The position numbers and the translations under genes are program-made. DNA of 64,000 nt from Hymenobacter sedentarius. GTDB taxonomy: Bacteria > Bacteroidota > Bacteroidia > Cytophagales > Hymenobacteraceae. Below the pieces are notes generated by a model. It had not been told where the DNA came from. It saw only the letters and a list, made by a program, of their open reading frames with translations, and did not search any database. The DNA lies in the NCBI RefSeq assembly GCF_001507645.1, contig NZ_CP013909.1, positions 1,550,001 to 1,614,000 of the forward strand. The letters run 5' to 3'. Positions 27,913 through 37,281 of this stretch are shown in pieces; the first letter of the stretch is position 1, and the number at the start of each line of letters is the position of its first letter.

Positions 27913-28635
27913 TTATTTACCGACGTTATCGGCGTTCAACGTCTGGGTGATGTACTTGCCGGCAATGGCCAATACTTCGGCCGGCGTCATGGCCTTGTCG
28001 AGGCCGTTGGCGTCTACCTGGTCGTCGGCGGCAAACGAGCCGGGCGTAATCAGGTCGCGGAGGAAGGCAGCATGGCGGGCTTCCACCGACACGATTTTGC
28101 CGGCCAGCACCAAGAAATCCGGCGTTTTGAGCAGTTTGCCCGCGCCGTTGTAAGCAGCTACCCCAAGGTCTTCGAAAGCCTTACCGGTGCCGAGGACGCT
28201 ATCGCGCTTGGTGAAGTCGATGGAGCTGAAATTGGGCGTCAGGTCCTGCAGCGGCGTTACTTTGGCTACGTTGGTCAGCGCGGCCTTGAAGAAGTCGCGG
28301 TGAATGGCTTCGTGGGCGGCTACTTGCGTGAAGTAGGCCAACTCACCGGCTTTAAAGTCGGCAGCCGGCGTTTTTACAACCTGGGCATAAAATGCTGCTT
28401 CGAGCTGCTCCAGGGCGTAAGCGTAGTTGAGCACGCCTACATCGCCTGAACCCAGGCTGATGCCGTTGTTTGTTGGGGTGTTATCGGAATCCTTCGAGCA
28501 ACCTGCCAGCACAAGGGCGGTAGCGCCGGCCGTGGCACCGGCATACATGAAGAAGGAGCGCCGCTTGATGGGCGTGTACAGCGGCTGGGCGAACGTAGCA
28601 TCGTCGGAGCCACGGGGCTGAAGGTTGTCAGACAT
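27913..28635 (-). CDS. Ferritin-like domain lipoprotein (type B, copy 2)
   Basis: 240 residues, paralogue of 26160-26876. Leader IKRRSFF and lipobox LVLAGC mark export and lipid anchoring. Helices AYALEQLEAAFYAQV, HEAIHRDFFKAAL and VEARHAAFLRDL carry the Glu and His of the fold. First gene of the four-gene ferritin-like cluster; the 274 bases upstream contain AT-rich sequence and the divergent BatD-like gene. Confidence 0.87.
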   Translation of the reverse strand: MSDNLQPRGSDDATFAQPLYTPIKRRSFFMYAGATAGATALVLAGCSKDSDNTPTNNGISLGSGDVGVLNYAYALEQLEAAFYAQVVKTPAADFKAGELAYFTQVAAHEAIHRDFFKAALTNVAKVTPLQDLTPNFSSIDFTKRDSVLGTGKAFEDLGVAAYNGAGKLLKTPDFLVLAGKIVSVEARHAAFLRDLITPGSFAADDQVDANGLDKAMTPAEVLAIAGKYITQTLNADNVGK

Positions 28636-28909
28636 GAGATGGGAACGGTTAGGTGAAAAATTGAAAGCTTAGGGGAAAGGCAATAGAATTCCAGCCGGTG
28701 CCGGAAGCCCAGTTTTTAGCGGCTTAAACCAGAACAGCTGGGGGATTTGGAGGCAGATACGTGAATAGTTGTACTAAAGGATTTGCAAACCCCAAATTTT
28801 TTTAACGCAACCCCGTTTTGTTGTTAATCGTCGTAATTGTAATTCTTCGAGAAAAATTAGATTCCGGCGTTTAAAGCTACTTTTAGGGGCGCGTAACGAG
28901 CCGTAGACT

Positions 28910-30634
28910 ATGGGAAAGTATTTTGGGTGGGTAGCGTTGTTGGCGGGCTGCTTGAGCGCAGGTGCGGGCCGCGCCCAGCCCACTACGCTGCCCAGCACCA
29001 GCCCAACCCCTGCTGCGCCCGCCGCTCAGCCAAAGCCCAGCCCGGCGGCCCCTGTCACTCAGCATCAGCCCTCGGCTTCGGCTCCGGTTCTTCAGTCCAA
29101 GCCTGGCGCGCCCGCCCCGGCCACTCAGGCCAAGCCTGGGCCCACCGTTCCGGCAGCGCCCAGCCCAACCGCCCCGGCAATAGCTAAACCCAGTGCGGCC
29201 GCACCGCCCAAGCCGGGCCCTACGACGCCCTCGGAGGTGGCGCTGGTGCCCGGCCCGGCCATGCTGCCGGTCACGGGGATGTTCACGTTGGGGTTTCGGC
29301 TGCGCGGCGGGGCGCTGGAGAAGTATTCGGACTTTCCCGAACTCGAAGGCTTTAAGAAAATCGGCAAAACCAGCACCACCACCACGCGCATCGTGCAGGG
29401 CCGCCGCTTCACCGACCTCACCATTACGCAGCGCTACATCCCGTATGGCGAGGGCGAATACACCATCAAGCCATTTCAGCTCACCGTGAACGGCGTGATT
29501 CTGCGCAGCAGTGGCGCTACGGTGCGGGTGGGGCCGGCCCAGCCCGCCAACTCGGCGGCGCTGACTAAGCCGGCCAACTCCGCAGCCCCGCTCCAGGCAG
29601 TGGGCGACCTCGACAAGCTCTTTGGCCAGCCCAAGCCCGCGCTGTACCAGGAACTGCCCGACCGGGCCTTTCTAGCCGTGGTGGCCGACCGGCCCAGCGT
29701 GTATGTGGGCGAAGGCGTGCGGGTAGGGCTGTATTTCTACCTCACCCCCGCCGACCAGGCCCAGCTGGCGTTTCACGACTTCACCGACCAACTGCCGCCG
29801 CTGCTGCGCGAGCTGCACCAGGCCTCGGCGTGGCAGGAGCCCGGCCCGGAGCCCAGCGTCACGCCCGATACCGTGCGCAGCAAAGGCCAGCTCTACCTGC
29901 GCTTCCGGCTGGCCGAGAACGTGTATTACCCGCTCACCACTCAGCCCCTGCACTTCCCGCCCCTGGCCCTGACGATGGTGAAGTTCAAGTTTCTCAAAAA
30001 GCCCGAGCCGGGGCAGGATAACCGGCTGGCGGGGTACAAAACCTATTTGTCCCTGGGCACCACGGTGCAGGTGCGGCCCCTGCCGCAGCAGGCCCAGCGC
30101 GGGGCCGTGGCGGTGGGCAGCTACCGGGTGCGCGAGGCCATCAGCCGGACCACGTTTCGGGTGGGGCAGTCGTTTGCGTACACGTTTGGGGTGGAGGGGC
30201 GCGGCAATTTGTCGGCGCTGCTGGCGCCGGCTTTCGCCGCCCGGCCGGGGCTGGAAGTGTACGGGCCCGAGGTGAGCGAGGTGCCCGCGCCGGGCGGCGG
30301 GCGCAAGCTGTTTCGCTACCGGCTGGTGGCGCGGCAGCCCGGCACCCTGCCCCTCGATAGCCTCCTGCAGCTGGTAGTGTTCAACCCCGCCACGGCCCGC
30401 TACGATACCCTGCGCCCAGAGCTACGGCCCAAGGTGCGCGGCGATGTGGGCACGCCCGCGCCGCTGCCCAAGCCCGAAGATGACCCATTCTACGGCCCGG
30501 CGCTGGCCAATGCCGATACCACTATGCAGTCCTTGGACGTGTACCGCGACGTGCGGCGCTACTCCGACTGGGTGCTGCTTGGGCTGGCCGGGGTGGCCGG
30601 GTTTGGCTGGTGGCGGGCGGGGCGCCGTCCTTAG
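28910..30634 (+). CDS. BatD-like protein with Pro/Ala-rich linker
   Basis: 574 residues. Signal peptide, then about 75 residues of Pro/Ala/Lys-rich linker ([11 protein letters not shown] type), then immunoglobulin-like BatD features: [42 protein letters not shown], and a C-terminal transmembrane segment with basic tail ([19 protein letters not shown]). BatD proteins of the oxygen-tolerance (Bat) group are exported; here no batA-C neighbours are seen. Start ATG at 28910. Assignment moderate. Confidence 0.72.
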   Translation: MGKYFGWVALLAGCLSAGAGRAQPTTLPSTSPTPAAPAAQPKPSPAAPVTQHQPSASAPVLQSKPGAPAPATQAKPGPTVPAAPSPTAPAIAKPSAAAPPKPGPTTPSEVALVPGPAMLPVTGMFTLGFRLRGGALEKYSDFPELEGFKKIGKTSTTTTRIVQGRRFTDLTITQRYIPYGEGEYTIKPFQLTVNGVILRSSGATVRVGPAQPANSAALTKPANSAAPLQAVGDLDKLFGQPKPALYQELPDRAFLAVVADRPSVYVGEGVRVGLYFYLTPADQAQLAFHDFTDQLPPLLRELHQASAWQEPGPEPSVTPDTVRSKGQLYLRFRLAENVYYPLTTQPLHFPPLALTMVKFKFLKKPEPGQDNRLAGYKTYLSLGTTVQVRPLPQQAQRGAVAVGSYRVREAISRTTFRVGQSFAYTFGVEGRGNLSALLAPAFAARPGLEVYGPEVSEVPAPGGGRKLFRYRLVARQPGTLPLDSLLQLVVFNPATARYDTLRPELRPKVRGDVGTPAPLPKPEDDPFYGPALANADTTMQSLDVYRDVRRYSDWVLLGLAGVAGFGWWRAGRRP

Positions 30635-30729
30635 CTCAATCTCAGCCCAAGGGCTGGGATAAGCCCGGCGGCATGCCGACCTTTGCGCTTCCTGATTGCT
30701 CCGGCGTCGTTTCCTTTTTCATTCGTTTC

Positions 30730-31805
<1,076 letters not shown>

Positions 31806-31809
<4 letters not shown>

Positions 31810-31885
31810 CGTGGAGTCTGTGAGTCCATGCATGACGACTTTCGAACGCTTCTTTCCACACGCGGACTCGCAGACTCCACGCTAC
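31806..31885. repeat. Palindromic repeat overlapping the aroC stop
   Basis: Arms GTAGCGTGGAGTCTGTGAGT and its near complement at 31864-31885 (ACTCCACGCTAC) with a 36-base centre. The first arm contains the aroC stop codon. It may terminate aroC transcription. Confidence 0.75.
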
Positions 31886-31900
31886 ATCAAATGATGTAGG

Positions 31901-31908
31901 TACATTTG
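31901..31908 (+). promoter_or_regulatory. Candidate -7 box of the Nfu gene
   Basis: TACATTTG matches TAnnTTTG, 84 bases before the Nfu ATG. A palindrome CTACATCAAATGATGTAG lies at its 5' side. No -33 TTG is clear. Confidence 0.35.
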
Positions 31909-31992
31909 CAACCTCTGCCGCCCCAACGCGGTTGTACCTTAGATGTGTCGCAGGCACTGCGACGTTCCCCTTCCGATACTAAGCCCCAAGCC

Positions 31993-32595
31993 ATGTCCGC
32001 TGTTTCTATTTATGCCGAAGCTTCTCCCAACCCGGAGAGCATGAAATTTGTCCTCAATTCGAACTTACTGGCCGATGGCGTGAGCGTGGATTATCCCACC
32101 CTCGAAGCTGCTGCCAACTCGCCGTTGGCGCAGGAGCTGTTCGGCTTCGATTACGTGGGCCGCGTGTTCATCGCCCAGAACTTTGTTACCGTCACCAAAA
32201 ACCAGCCTGAGCTGGCCTGGACCCAGCTCATCCCCGAGCTGCGCCAGTTCCTGAAGAGCTACGTAGAGGCCGGTGGCCCCATTTTCCTGGTTGACCCCGC
32301 CGCTGAGCAAAAAGCTGCCCAAGCCGCCACCGCCGGCGACCCCACCCAGCAGGAAGGTCAGATTGCCCAAAAAGTAATCGACCTGCTCGACAACTACGTG
32401 CGTCCCGCCGTGGAGCAGGATGGTGGCAACATCACCTTCAAAAGCTACCACGAAGGCATTGTGACCGTGAACCTGCAGGGGTCGTGCTCGGGCTGCCCGT
32501 CGGCCACCGTCACGCTTAAGTCCGGTATCGAAAACCTGCTCAAGCGCATGGTGCCCGAAGTGCAAAGCGTAGTTGCCGAAGGCATTACGGTATAA
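31993..32595 (+). CDS. Nfu/NifU-type iron-sulfur cluster carrier
   Basis: 200 residues. The N-terminal Nfu_N domain (SPNPESMKFVLNSNLL) is followed by a C-terminal NifU domain with the cluster cysteines in GSCSGCPSA. It should accept and deliver 4Fe-4S clusters to apoproteins in the cytoplasm. ATG at 31993 is chosen over an in-frame upstream start within repeat-derived sequence. Ends convergent with the beta-barrel gene, with a very strong terminator between. Confidence 0.93.
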   Translation: MSAVSIYAEASPNPESMKFVLNSNLLADGVSVDYPTLEAAANSPLAQELFGFDYVGRVFIAQNFVTVTKNQPELAWTQLIPELRQFLKSYVEAGGPIFLVDPAAEQKAAQAATAGDPTQQEGQIAQKVIDLLDNYVRPAVEQDGGNITFKSYHEGIVTVNLQGSCSGCPSATVTLKSGIENLLKRMVPEVQSVVAEGITV

Positions 32596-32602
32596 TTTAG
32601 GA

Positions 32603-32781
32603 CCTGTCATTGCGAGGCTGCAGGCCGTGGCAATCCGTCCTGGTCTCAGCGACCAGCCCAATAAAGTAACAAGCCCCGGCACTACGCAGTGTCGGGGCTT
32701 GTTACTTTAAAAGGGCTTGTCACAACTCAGGGTTGGTCGCACAGAGAGGAAGGATTGCCGCGCTGCTCTCGCAATCACAGG
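32603..32781. repeat. Inverted repeat enclosing a terminator
   Basis: Outer arms with CATTGCGAG...GGCAATCC (32603-32642) and GGATTGCC...CTCGCAATCACAGG (32749-32781) flank the terminator hairpin at 32662-32709. It lies between two convergent genes. Confidence 0.65.
32662..32709. terminator. Bidirectional terminator hairpin
   Basis: Near-perfect 22-base-pair hairpin (arm TAAAGTAACAAGCCCCG plus inner GCACT) with a four-base loop, with AT-rich flanks both sides, between the convergent Nfu and beta-barrel genes. Confidence 0.85.
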
Positions 32782-32788
32782 CGCGTCC

Positions 32789-33703
32789 TTACAGCTGCGA
32801 CTTAATCGTAAAATTCCGGACAATGGTGAAGCCGAAATAAATGTCGCCCTTGAAGAAATTGCCATCCGTTTGGGGCACGAAGAACTTCTCCGTCATGCCC
32901 TTGGAATTGGTGACGTGCAGCTGGAAGACGTGGCCGCCGGTTTCGATGTCGACCCCGACGCCGAGGGCGTTACGAAACGTATTGGCCGTATTGCCCGGGA
33001 GCAGATAGAAGTAGTCGGCGGTGAAGGCAATGCGCTTGGTGAGCTTCTGGCGCAGGCCCGCCCCGATGGCGTACACGTCGTTTTGCATGGCCGAGGTGGC
33101 CACAAAGTTGCGGTGAACCAGCGTGGGCATGAGTTGCACCGAGAGGTCGGGGCTGACCTTGCGCGCAATCAGGGCCTGGTACACGTATTCGAGGCGTGAA
33201 GCCGGCGTGCGCTCCACGGTGGGGTCGTTGAAGCGCAGGGTGGTGATGGCCGACGAAGCCAGCAGCGTGACCGAAACCGGCACGGCGTGCGGGCCCGTGG
33301 TTTGGCGCAGGGCCCGGTACTTGAGGAAGCCGTCGAAGGTTTTGTCTTGCGAGCTGCGGCCAATGCCGGCGGCCAGGCGGCTGGTGATGCCGTACTCAAA
33401 ACTCAGGCGCAGCACGGCCTGATCAAGGCCAAAGAAATTGTAGGCGCCGCTGTTGAGCGTGCCAAAGCGGTGCTGAATGAGGAAGGCCAGCATGCCTGGG
33501 CCCGTAGTCTCCACCGATTGGGCGTTGATGATGTGCGTGCCCTTGAACGTGGCCGCCACCACCTCGCTTTTGGTCGAATCAGCGGTCTGCTTTTCAAGGT
33601 CGTGCAGCAGGTCATTTTGCGCCTGGGCCGGGCTCGCCCAAGCGAGCAGGGAAGCCAGGAGCAGGCCAGTGAAGTAAAGTGTGGAGCGGGCGGAATGGGC
33701 CAT
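32789..33703 (-). CDS. DUF5777-type outer-membrane beta-barrel protein
   Basis: 304 residues from ATG at 33703. Signal peptide (YFTGLLLASLLAWASPAQAQ), then repeated aromatic/hydrophobic strand patterns (TLNSGAYNFFGLDQAVLRLSFEYGI, IGRSSQ, GDIYFGFTIVRNF) fitting an outer-membrane barrel; closest to DUF5777 proteins. Third gene of an operon with a c-type cytochrome-like lipoprotein and a YceI protein. Substrate unknown. Confidence 0.8.
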   Translation of the reverse strand: MAHSARSTLYFTGLLLASLLAWASPAQAQNDLLHDLEKQTADSTKSEVVAATFKGTHIINAQSVETTGPGMLAFLIQHRFGTLNSGAYNFFGLDQAVLRLSFEYGITSRLAAGIGRSSQDKTFDGFLKYRALRQTTGPHAVPVSVTLLASSAITTLRFNDPTVERTPASRLEYVYQALIARKVSPDLSVQLMPTLVHRNFVATSAMQNDVYAIGAGLRQKLTKRIAFTADYFYLLPGNTANTFRNALGVGVDIETGGHVFQLHVTNSKGMTEKFFVPQTDGNFFKGDIYFGFTIVRNFTIKSQL

Positions 33704-33732
33704 AGCAGCAGAAGGAGATGAATAAAAATAGC

Positions 33733-34308
33733 TCAACGGGCGGCGCCCACTGCGCCGGGGGCGGGGTCGCAGGTCAGGTCCACGCGCACGCTCACGACCT
33801 TGGCAATGTGGTCGCGCACGAGGGCCGGTATTTGGATGTTATAATCGGCGGGGGCCACCGGGAACATGGAAAAGGCTATTAGTTGGCTGCCTCTCAGCTC
33901 CACGCTGGCGGGTACCTGAATGTGATGCGTGACCCCGTGCACGGTCAAGTCGCCCTCTACCTGCACGTTGTGCGGCCCGGCCGTGGCTAGCGCGGCCGCA
34001 TCAAAGCCCAGAAAGCGGCCCGAAAAGGTGGCTTTGGGGTACTTGTCTGACTCCATGTAGTTCTCGTTGAAGTGCTCCTGCATCAGGCTGCGCTTGAACA
34101 CAAACCCCTTGATAGGGACCGCAAAAGCCAGCTGGCTGGTATTAAAGTCCAGCACCGCCGCCACCTGCTGGTTTTTGGCCTCAATATCCTCAAGCGGGCT
34201 GGACGAAAAAAAGGATACCCGCCCGTTCTTGGTCATGTACTTGTTCTGCGCCTGGACATGGTCCAGGGCCGTGAGCAGCAAAAAGAGCAAAAGCAAGGAG
34301 CGTTTCAT
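33733..34308 (-). CDS. YceI-family protein
   Basis: 191 residues with signal peptide (LLLLFLLLTALDHVQAQ) and YceI fold features: NGRVSFFSSSPLEDIEA at the start, FKRSLMQEHFNENYMESDKYPKATF and LTVHGVTHHIQVPASVEL. YceI proteins bind a polyprenyl lipid in the periplasm. Begins 11 bases after the cytochrome-like gene and is followed 29 bases later by the barrel gene. Confidence 0.9.
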   Translation of the reverse strand: MKRSLLLLFLLLTALDHVQAQNKYMTKNGRVSFFSSSPLEDIEAKNQQVAAVLDFNTSQLAFAVPIKGFVFKRSLMQEHFNENYMESDKYPKATFSGRFLGFDAAALATAGPHNVQVEGDLTVHGVTHHIQVPASVELRGSQLIAFSMFPVAPADYNIQIPALVRDHIAKVVSVRVDLTCDPAPGAVGAAR

Positions 34309-34319
34309 TGCAGTAGGGG

Positions 34320-34733
34320 TTAATTGTTGAGTTGGCCCGCGTCTATCCACGCCTTGATGCGCAGGATGTCGCATTCCGGGATTTTGGCCCGGCCCTTGGG
34401 CATCTCATCGTAGCCGGGCGTGTGCTGAATGGAGTTCAGGATGCTGGCGGCCGGGTAGCGTTTGATGGTTTGGTAGCTCCCGAAGTCGTTGCCGCCGCCG
34501 AGCACGGACGCCACGTTGCTGCCGTGGCACTCCCGGCAGTGGGCGTCGAAAATGGGCGAAATGACTCCTGCGTAGGTCACGGACTGCGGCGAAGCGTCGC
34601 AGGGGACGGGCGTGGCGTCCGGGTCGCCGTGTGAGTAGGTGCAGCTGGCCGCCACGCTCAGCAGCAGGGCGGCACCCGCCACAAGCTGGCGGGACAAGGT
34701 CCGGTAAGAATGTTGGCTCAACATCTCGGGCAT
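34320..34733 (-). CDS. c-type cytochrome domain lipoprotein
   Basis: 137 residues with a lipoprotein signal (VAGAALLLSVAASC) and one CxxCH heme motif (CRECHG) near residue 69. The methionine of KGRAKIPECDILRIKAWIDAG region may be a ligand (MPKG). First gene of the cytochrome/YceI/barrel operon, so this set may act in electron transfer or lipid-quinone handling at the envelope; that is inference. Confidence 0.82.
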   Translation of the reverse strand: MPEMLSQHSYRTLSRQLVAGAALLLSVAASCTYSHGDPDATPVPCDASPQSVTYAGVISPIFDAHCRECHGSNVASVLGGGNDFGSYQTIKRYPAASILNSIQHTPGYDEMPKGRAKIPECDILRIKAWIDAGQLNN

Positions 34734-34787
34734 AATATGAGGCTGGTAGAAAAGGCTGGTCGTTGCCGTGGCGCGCCCGGGCCGGGG

Positions 34788-36428
34788 TTAGAACCCGTAT
34801 TTGGCTCCAAAAAAGATGCCGCCGCTCACCAGCTGCACCTTGCCCACGCCTACGCCGCCCAAGGGCAGCTTGAGGTAGGGTTCGGCCTGCAGGCTCCAGC
34901 GGGTGCTCAGGCTGCGCTCGTAGCCGAACGACAGGTTGGCGATGCTGAACAGGTGGCGGTTGGCATTCACCACTTCCCATTCGGCGTAGCGCGCCATGTT
35001 CTGGTACACGTAGGGGTAAGAATACCGCTCGCGCTGCATAAAGAAGGAGGAAAGCCCCAGGCTGCCGAATACTTTGTACTGGGGCTGCGTGAGCAAGTCA
35101 TAGCGTAGGTTCAGGGGCACGTCCAGCACCTGGCAAGTGCCCTCCACGTCCTTGAAGTCGTACTGCGCCACCTGCTGGGAAAAGGCGCCCCAGTTGTAGT
35201 CTTCGCGGCGGGCCGTGTATTGCTTGGTGGAGCGCAACAGGCCCGTAGTCAGCCGCAAGCGGTTGGTCAGGCGGTACTCCAGCGTCACCCCGACGTTGAG
35301 CAGCGGGCTTTGGACACTGGCAAATTTTACGGTCGTCACATCGGGTGCCCCCACCACGCCCACGTAAAAGCGGGGCTGTCGAACAGGTACGGGCAGTGGC
35401 GCGTCGTTGGGCACGCTCACCATCGCGCCAGTCCCCAGCGCAACTGGAAACTCCGGCGCCGCACCAACCTCCAACGCCACCGGCCGCAAAGCCAGCCCGG
35501 TCAGGCCAGGTTCTTCACCAGCGCTCCCGGCTGCTACGCCCGAGCCTTCTAGCGCCCCAGTGCTGGTGGCTGCTTGGCCAGCCGTAGCGGCTTCCGTCGT
35601 GTTAGCCGCCGGAGCCGTACTACGGGGCTGCTCCGAAGGAACAATGGCGCGCCGGTTCGCAGAATGAGATGACGCGGAATAAATTGAGCTGGATTCTGAA
35701 GCTGCTAATCTGGTCTTGGCGGAAGTTGCCTCCGCAGAAGTAGCGGCTACTGCTGCTTGAGAAGAGCTTACGGGCACCGCGGCTTTGCGCGGCGAATTGA
35801 GCTGAATTCTTTCGGCTTTCAGCAGTGTCTTTCGTGATGTAGATGAGGCGGCAGTACCTACCCTCAACCCATTGTGGATAGCCAGATTTTCAGCCTGCGA
35901 AGGGGCTGTGCGAACTGGCCTGCGGGGGGCGTCGGGAGCAACGGCAGCAATAAACCGCGATGAGTTGGGCTGAACTACATGAGCCGATGGCGCGGCCGTA
36001 GTGGCCGCCACAGTAGTGGAAGGCCCGCTCGCCGCAGCTGGCGCCGAGGACGCGGGGGCTACGGCAGCCGGGGCCTTGGTCGGGAGCGCCGGTTGAGGCG
36101 CGGCCGCGTGGCTTGGCTGCTTGGCGTCGCCGCGAGTAATCAGTGCATGGGTGGCTTCTATTCTGGCCGGCGTGGCGGCGAGGGGGCTCGTGCCGGCCGG
36201 CGTGGCCGTATCGGTGGGCCACAGCAGCCAGCCGGCTGCCACCAGGGCCACAATGGCCACTTCGGCCGCAAAATACTGCCACAGCTTCCGCCGCACGGCT
36301 TGCTCAATCACCGTCTTGTCTAGCTCCTTTTCCAGGCGCAGCCAGGCATCCAGGGGGAAGGAGGCGGGCTCGGGGTCCGGTGGGTCCAGGCGTTGGAACG
36401 CCTTATCAATATCGTTATCCGACCACAT
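34788..36428 (-). CDS. Candidate membrane-spanning anti-sigma protein with outer-membrane barrel domain
   Basis: 546 residues. The first ~50 residues look cytoplasmic (DIDKAFQRLDPPDPEPASFPLDAWLRLEKELD), then one transmembrane segment (YFAAEVAIVALVAAGWLLWP), then about 290 residues rich in Ala/Ser/Thr/Pro, and a C-terminal ~190 residues with barrel-like strands (FYVGVVGAPDVTTVKF, LNVGVTLEYRLTNRLRLTTGLL, ending GGIFFGAKYGF). The start overlaps the sigma factor gene's end by 14 bases, which fits an anti-sigma partner. Single polypeptides joining anti-sigma and outer-membrane barrel parts are described in Bacteroides (Dma proteins). Confidence for the pairing is good, for the mechanism moderate. 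Confidence 0.72.
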   Translation of the reverse strand: MWSDNDIDKAFQRLDPPDPEPASFPLDAWLRLEKELDKTVIEQAVRRKLWQYFAAEVAIVALVAAGWLLWPTDTATPAGTSPLAATPARIEATHALITRGDAKQPSHAAAPQPALPTKAPAAVAPASSAPAAASGPSTTVAATTAAPSAHVVQPNSSRFIAAVAPDAPRRPVRTAPSQAENLAIHNGLRVGTAASSTSRKTLLKAERIQLNSPRKAAVPVSSSQAAVAATSAEATSAKTRLAASESSSIYSASSHSANRRAIVPSEQPRSTAPAANTTEAATAGQAATSTGALEGSGVAAGSAGEEPGLTGLALRPVALEVGAAPEFPVALGTGAMVSVPNDAPLPVPVRQPRFYVGVVGAPDVTTVKFASVQSPLLNVGVTLEYRLTNRLRLTTGLLRSTKQYTARREDYNWGAFSQQVAQYDFKDVEGTCQVLDVPLNLRYDLLTQPQYKVFGSLGLSSFFMQRERYSYPYVYQNMARYAEWEVVNANRHLFSIANLSFGYERSLSTRWSLQAEPYLKLPLGGVGVGKVQLVSGGIFFGAKYGF

Positions 36429-37029
36429 AGCGCGCTTTTTCAGAAGTAGTACACTGGGCCAGCATCGTCCGCAAGTGAGCTCGGGCCTTAAATAAGTTTG
36501 ATTTGGAAGTGCCCACGGAAATGTGGAGCTGCTCGGCAATTTCTTCGTGGCCGAAGCCGTCTATCACCGCCAGGTTGAACACCGCCCGGTAGGCCGGGGG
36601 CAGGCGCTGCACCAGGGCCAGCAGCTCGTCGTAGCTCAACGCGTCGAGGGGCGTGGGGCCACTGTCGGCCTGGTTCAGGGACACATCGTCGAGCTCCTGC
36701 TGGTGCTGGTGGCGTTCGTTGGCGCGGTAGTGGTCGATGGCGGTGTGAATCATGATGCGCTTAAGCCAGCCGCGGAACGAGCCCAGCACATCTTCGGGAT
36801 GGCGGGCTGCATCGAAGCGGGCCACGTCGCGGAATACTTTCACAAACCCGTCGTTGGCCGCTTCCATGGCTTGGTCGCGGTTGCGGGCGTAGCGCAGGCA
36901 AATGCTCATCGCATAGCCGTAGAACTGGCCGTACAGCCGGCGTTGGGCCACCCGCTCCTGCAGCCGGCAGGCAGCCAGCAGCTCCGGCAGTGCCGGAGGG
37001 CCAGAATCAGAGGGGACGACGTGCAGCAT
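36415..37029 (-). CDS. ECF-type RNA polymerase sigma factor
   Basis: 204 residues with sigma region 2 (LYGQFYGYAMSICLRYARN, ANDGFVKVFRD) and region 4 (LPPAYRAVFNLAVIDGF then EEIAEQLHISVGTSKSNL). No further domain. Its stop overlaps the start of the adjoining gene by 14 bases, implying that the latter controls it. Promoter not resolved; a long inverted repeat with a terminator lies upstream. Confidence 0.93.
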   Translation of the reverse strand: MLHVVPSDSGPPALPELLAACRLQERVAQRRLYGQFYGYAMSICLRYARNRDQAMEAANDGFVKVFRDVARFDAARHPEDVLGSFRGWLKRIMIHTAIDHYRANERHQHQQELDDVSLNQADSGPTPLDALSYDELLALVQRLPPAYRAVFNLAVIDGFGHEEIAEQLHISVGTSKSNLFKARAHLRTMLAQCTTSEKARYVVG

Positions 37030-37087
37030 AATGCAGCGGTAGATAGGCTTGTTTAAACGACTCGGAAGTTAAGCAAAAAGGGTTGCC

Positions 37088-37280
37088 TAATCACTGATTT
37101 TTCGGATTGAAGCGGATTTCACGGATTTTGTGGACAATGACATGCGCTCCTGCGTAGCCGCGCCCCGACCATGCCCACACAAAAAAAGCCGCCCACCGGG
37201 CGGCTTTTTTACCTTGAGTCTCAGGAACTGAATCGGCCACGAAATCCGTGAAATCCGCTTCAATTCGAAAAATCAGTGAT
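37088..37280. repeat. Long inverted repeat enclosing a terminator
   Basis: Arms of ~45 bases (37088-37132 and 37237-37280; words AATCACTGATTTTTCGGATT and AAGCGGATTTCACGGATTTT) are near-complements, 104 bases apart. The right arm begins two bases after the secDF stop. The terminator at 37181-37210 lies in the loop. Confidence 0.85.
37181..37210 (-). terminator. Terminator after secDF
   Basis: Stem AAAAAAGCCGCCC / GGGCGGCTTTTTT, three-base loop, with T run on the minus strand. Confidence 0.85.
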
Positions 37281-37281
37281 G

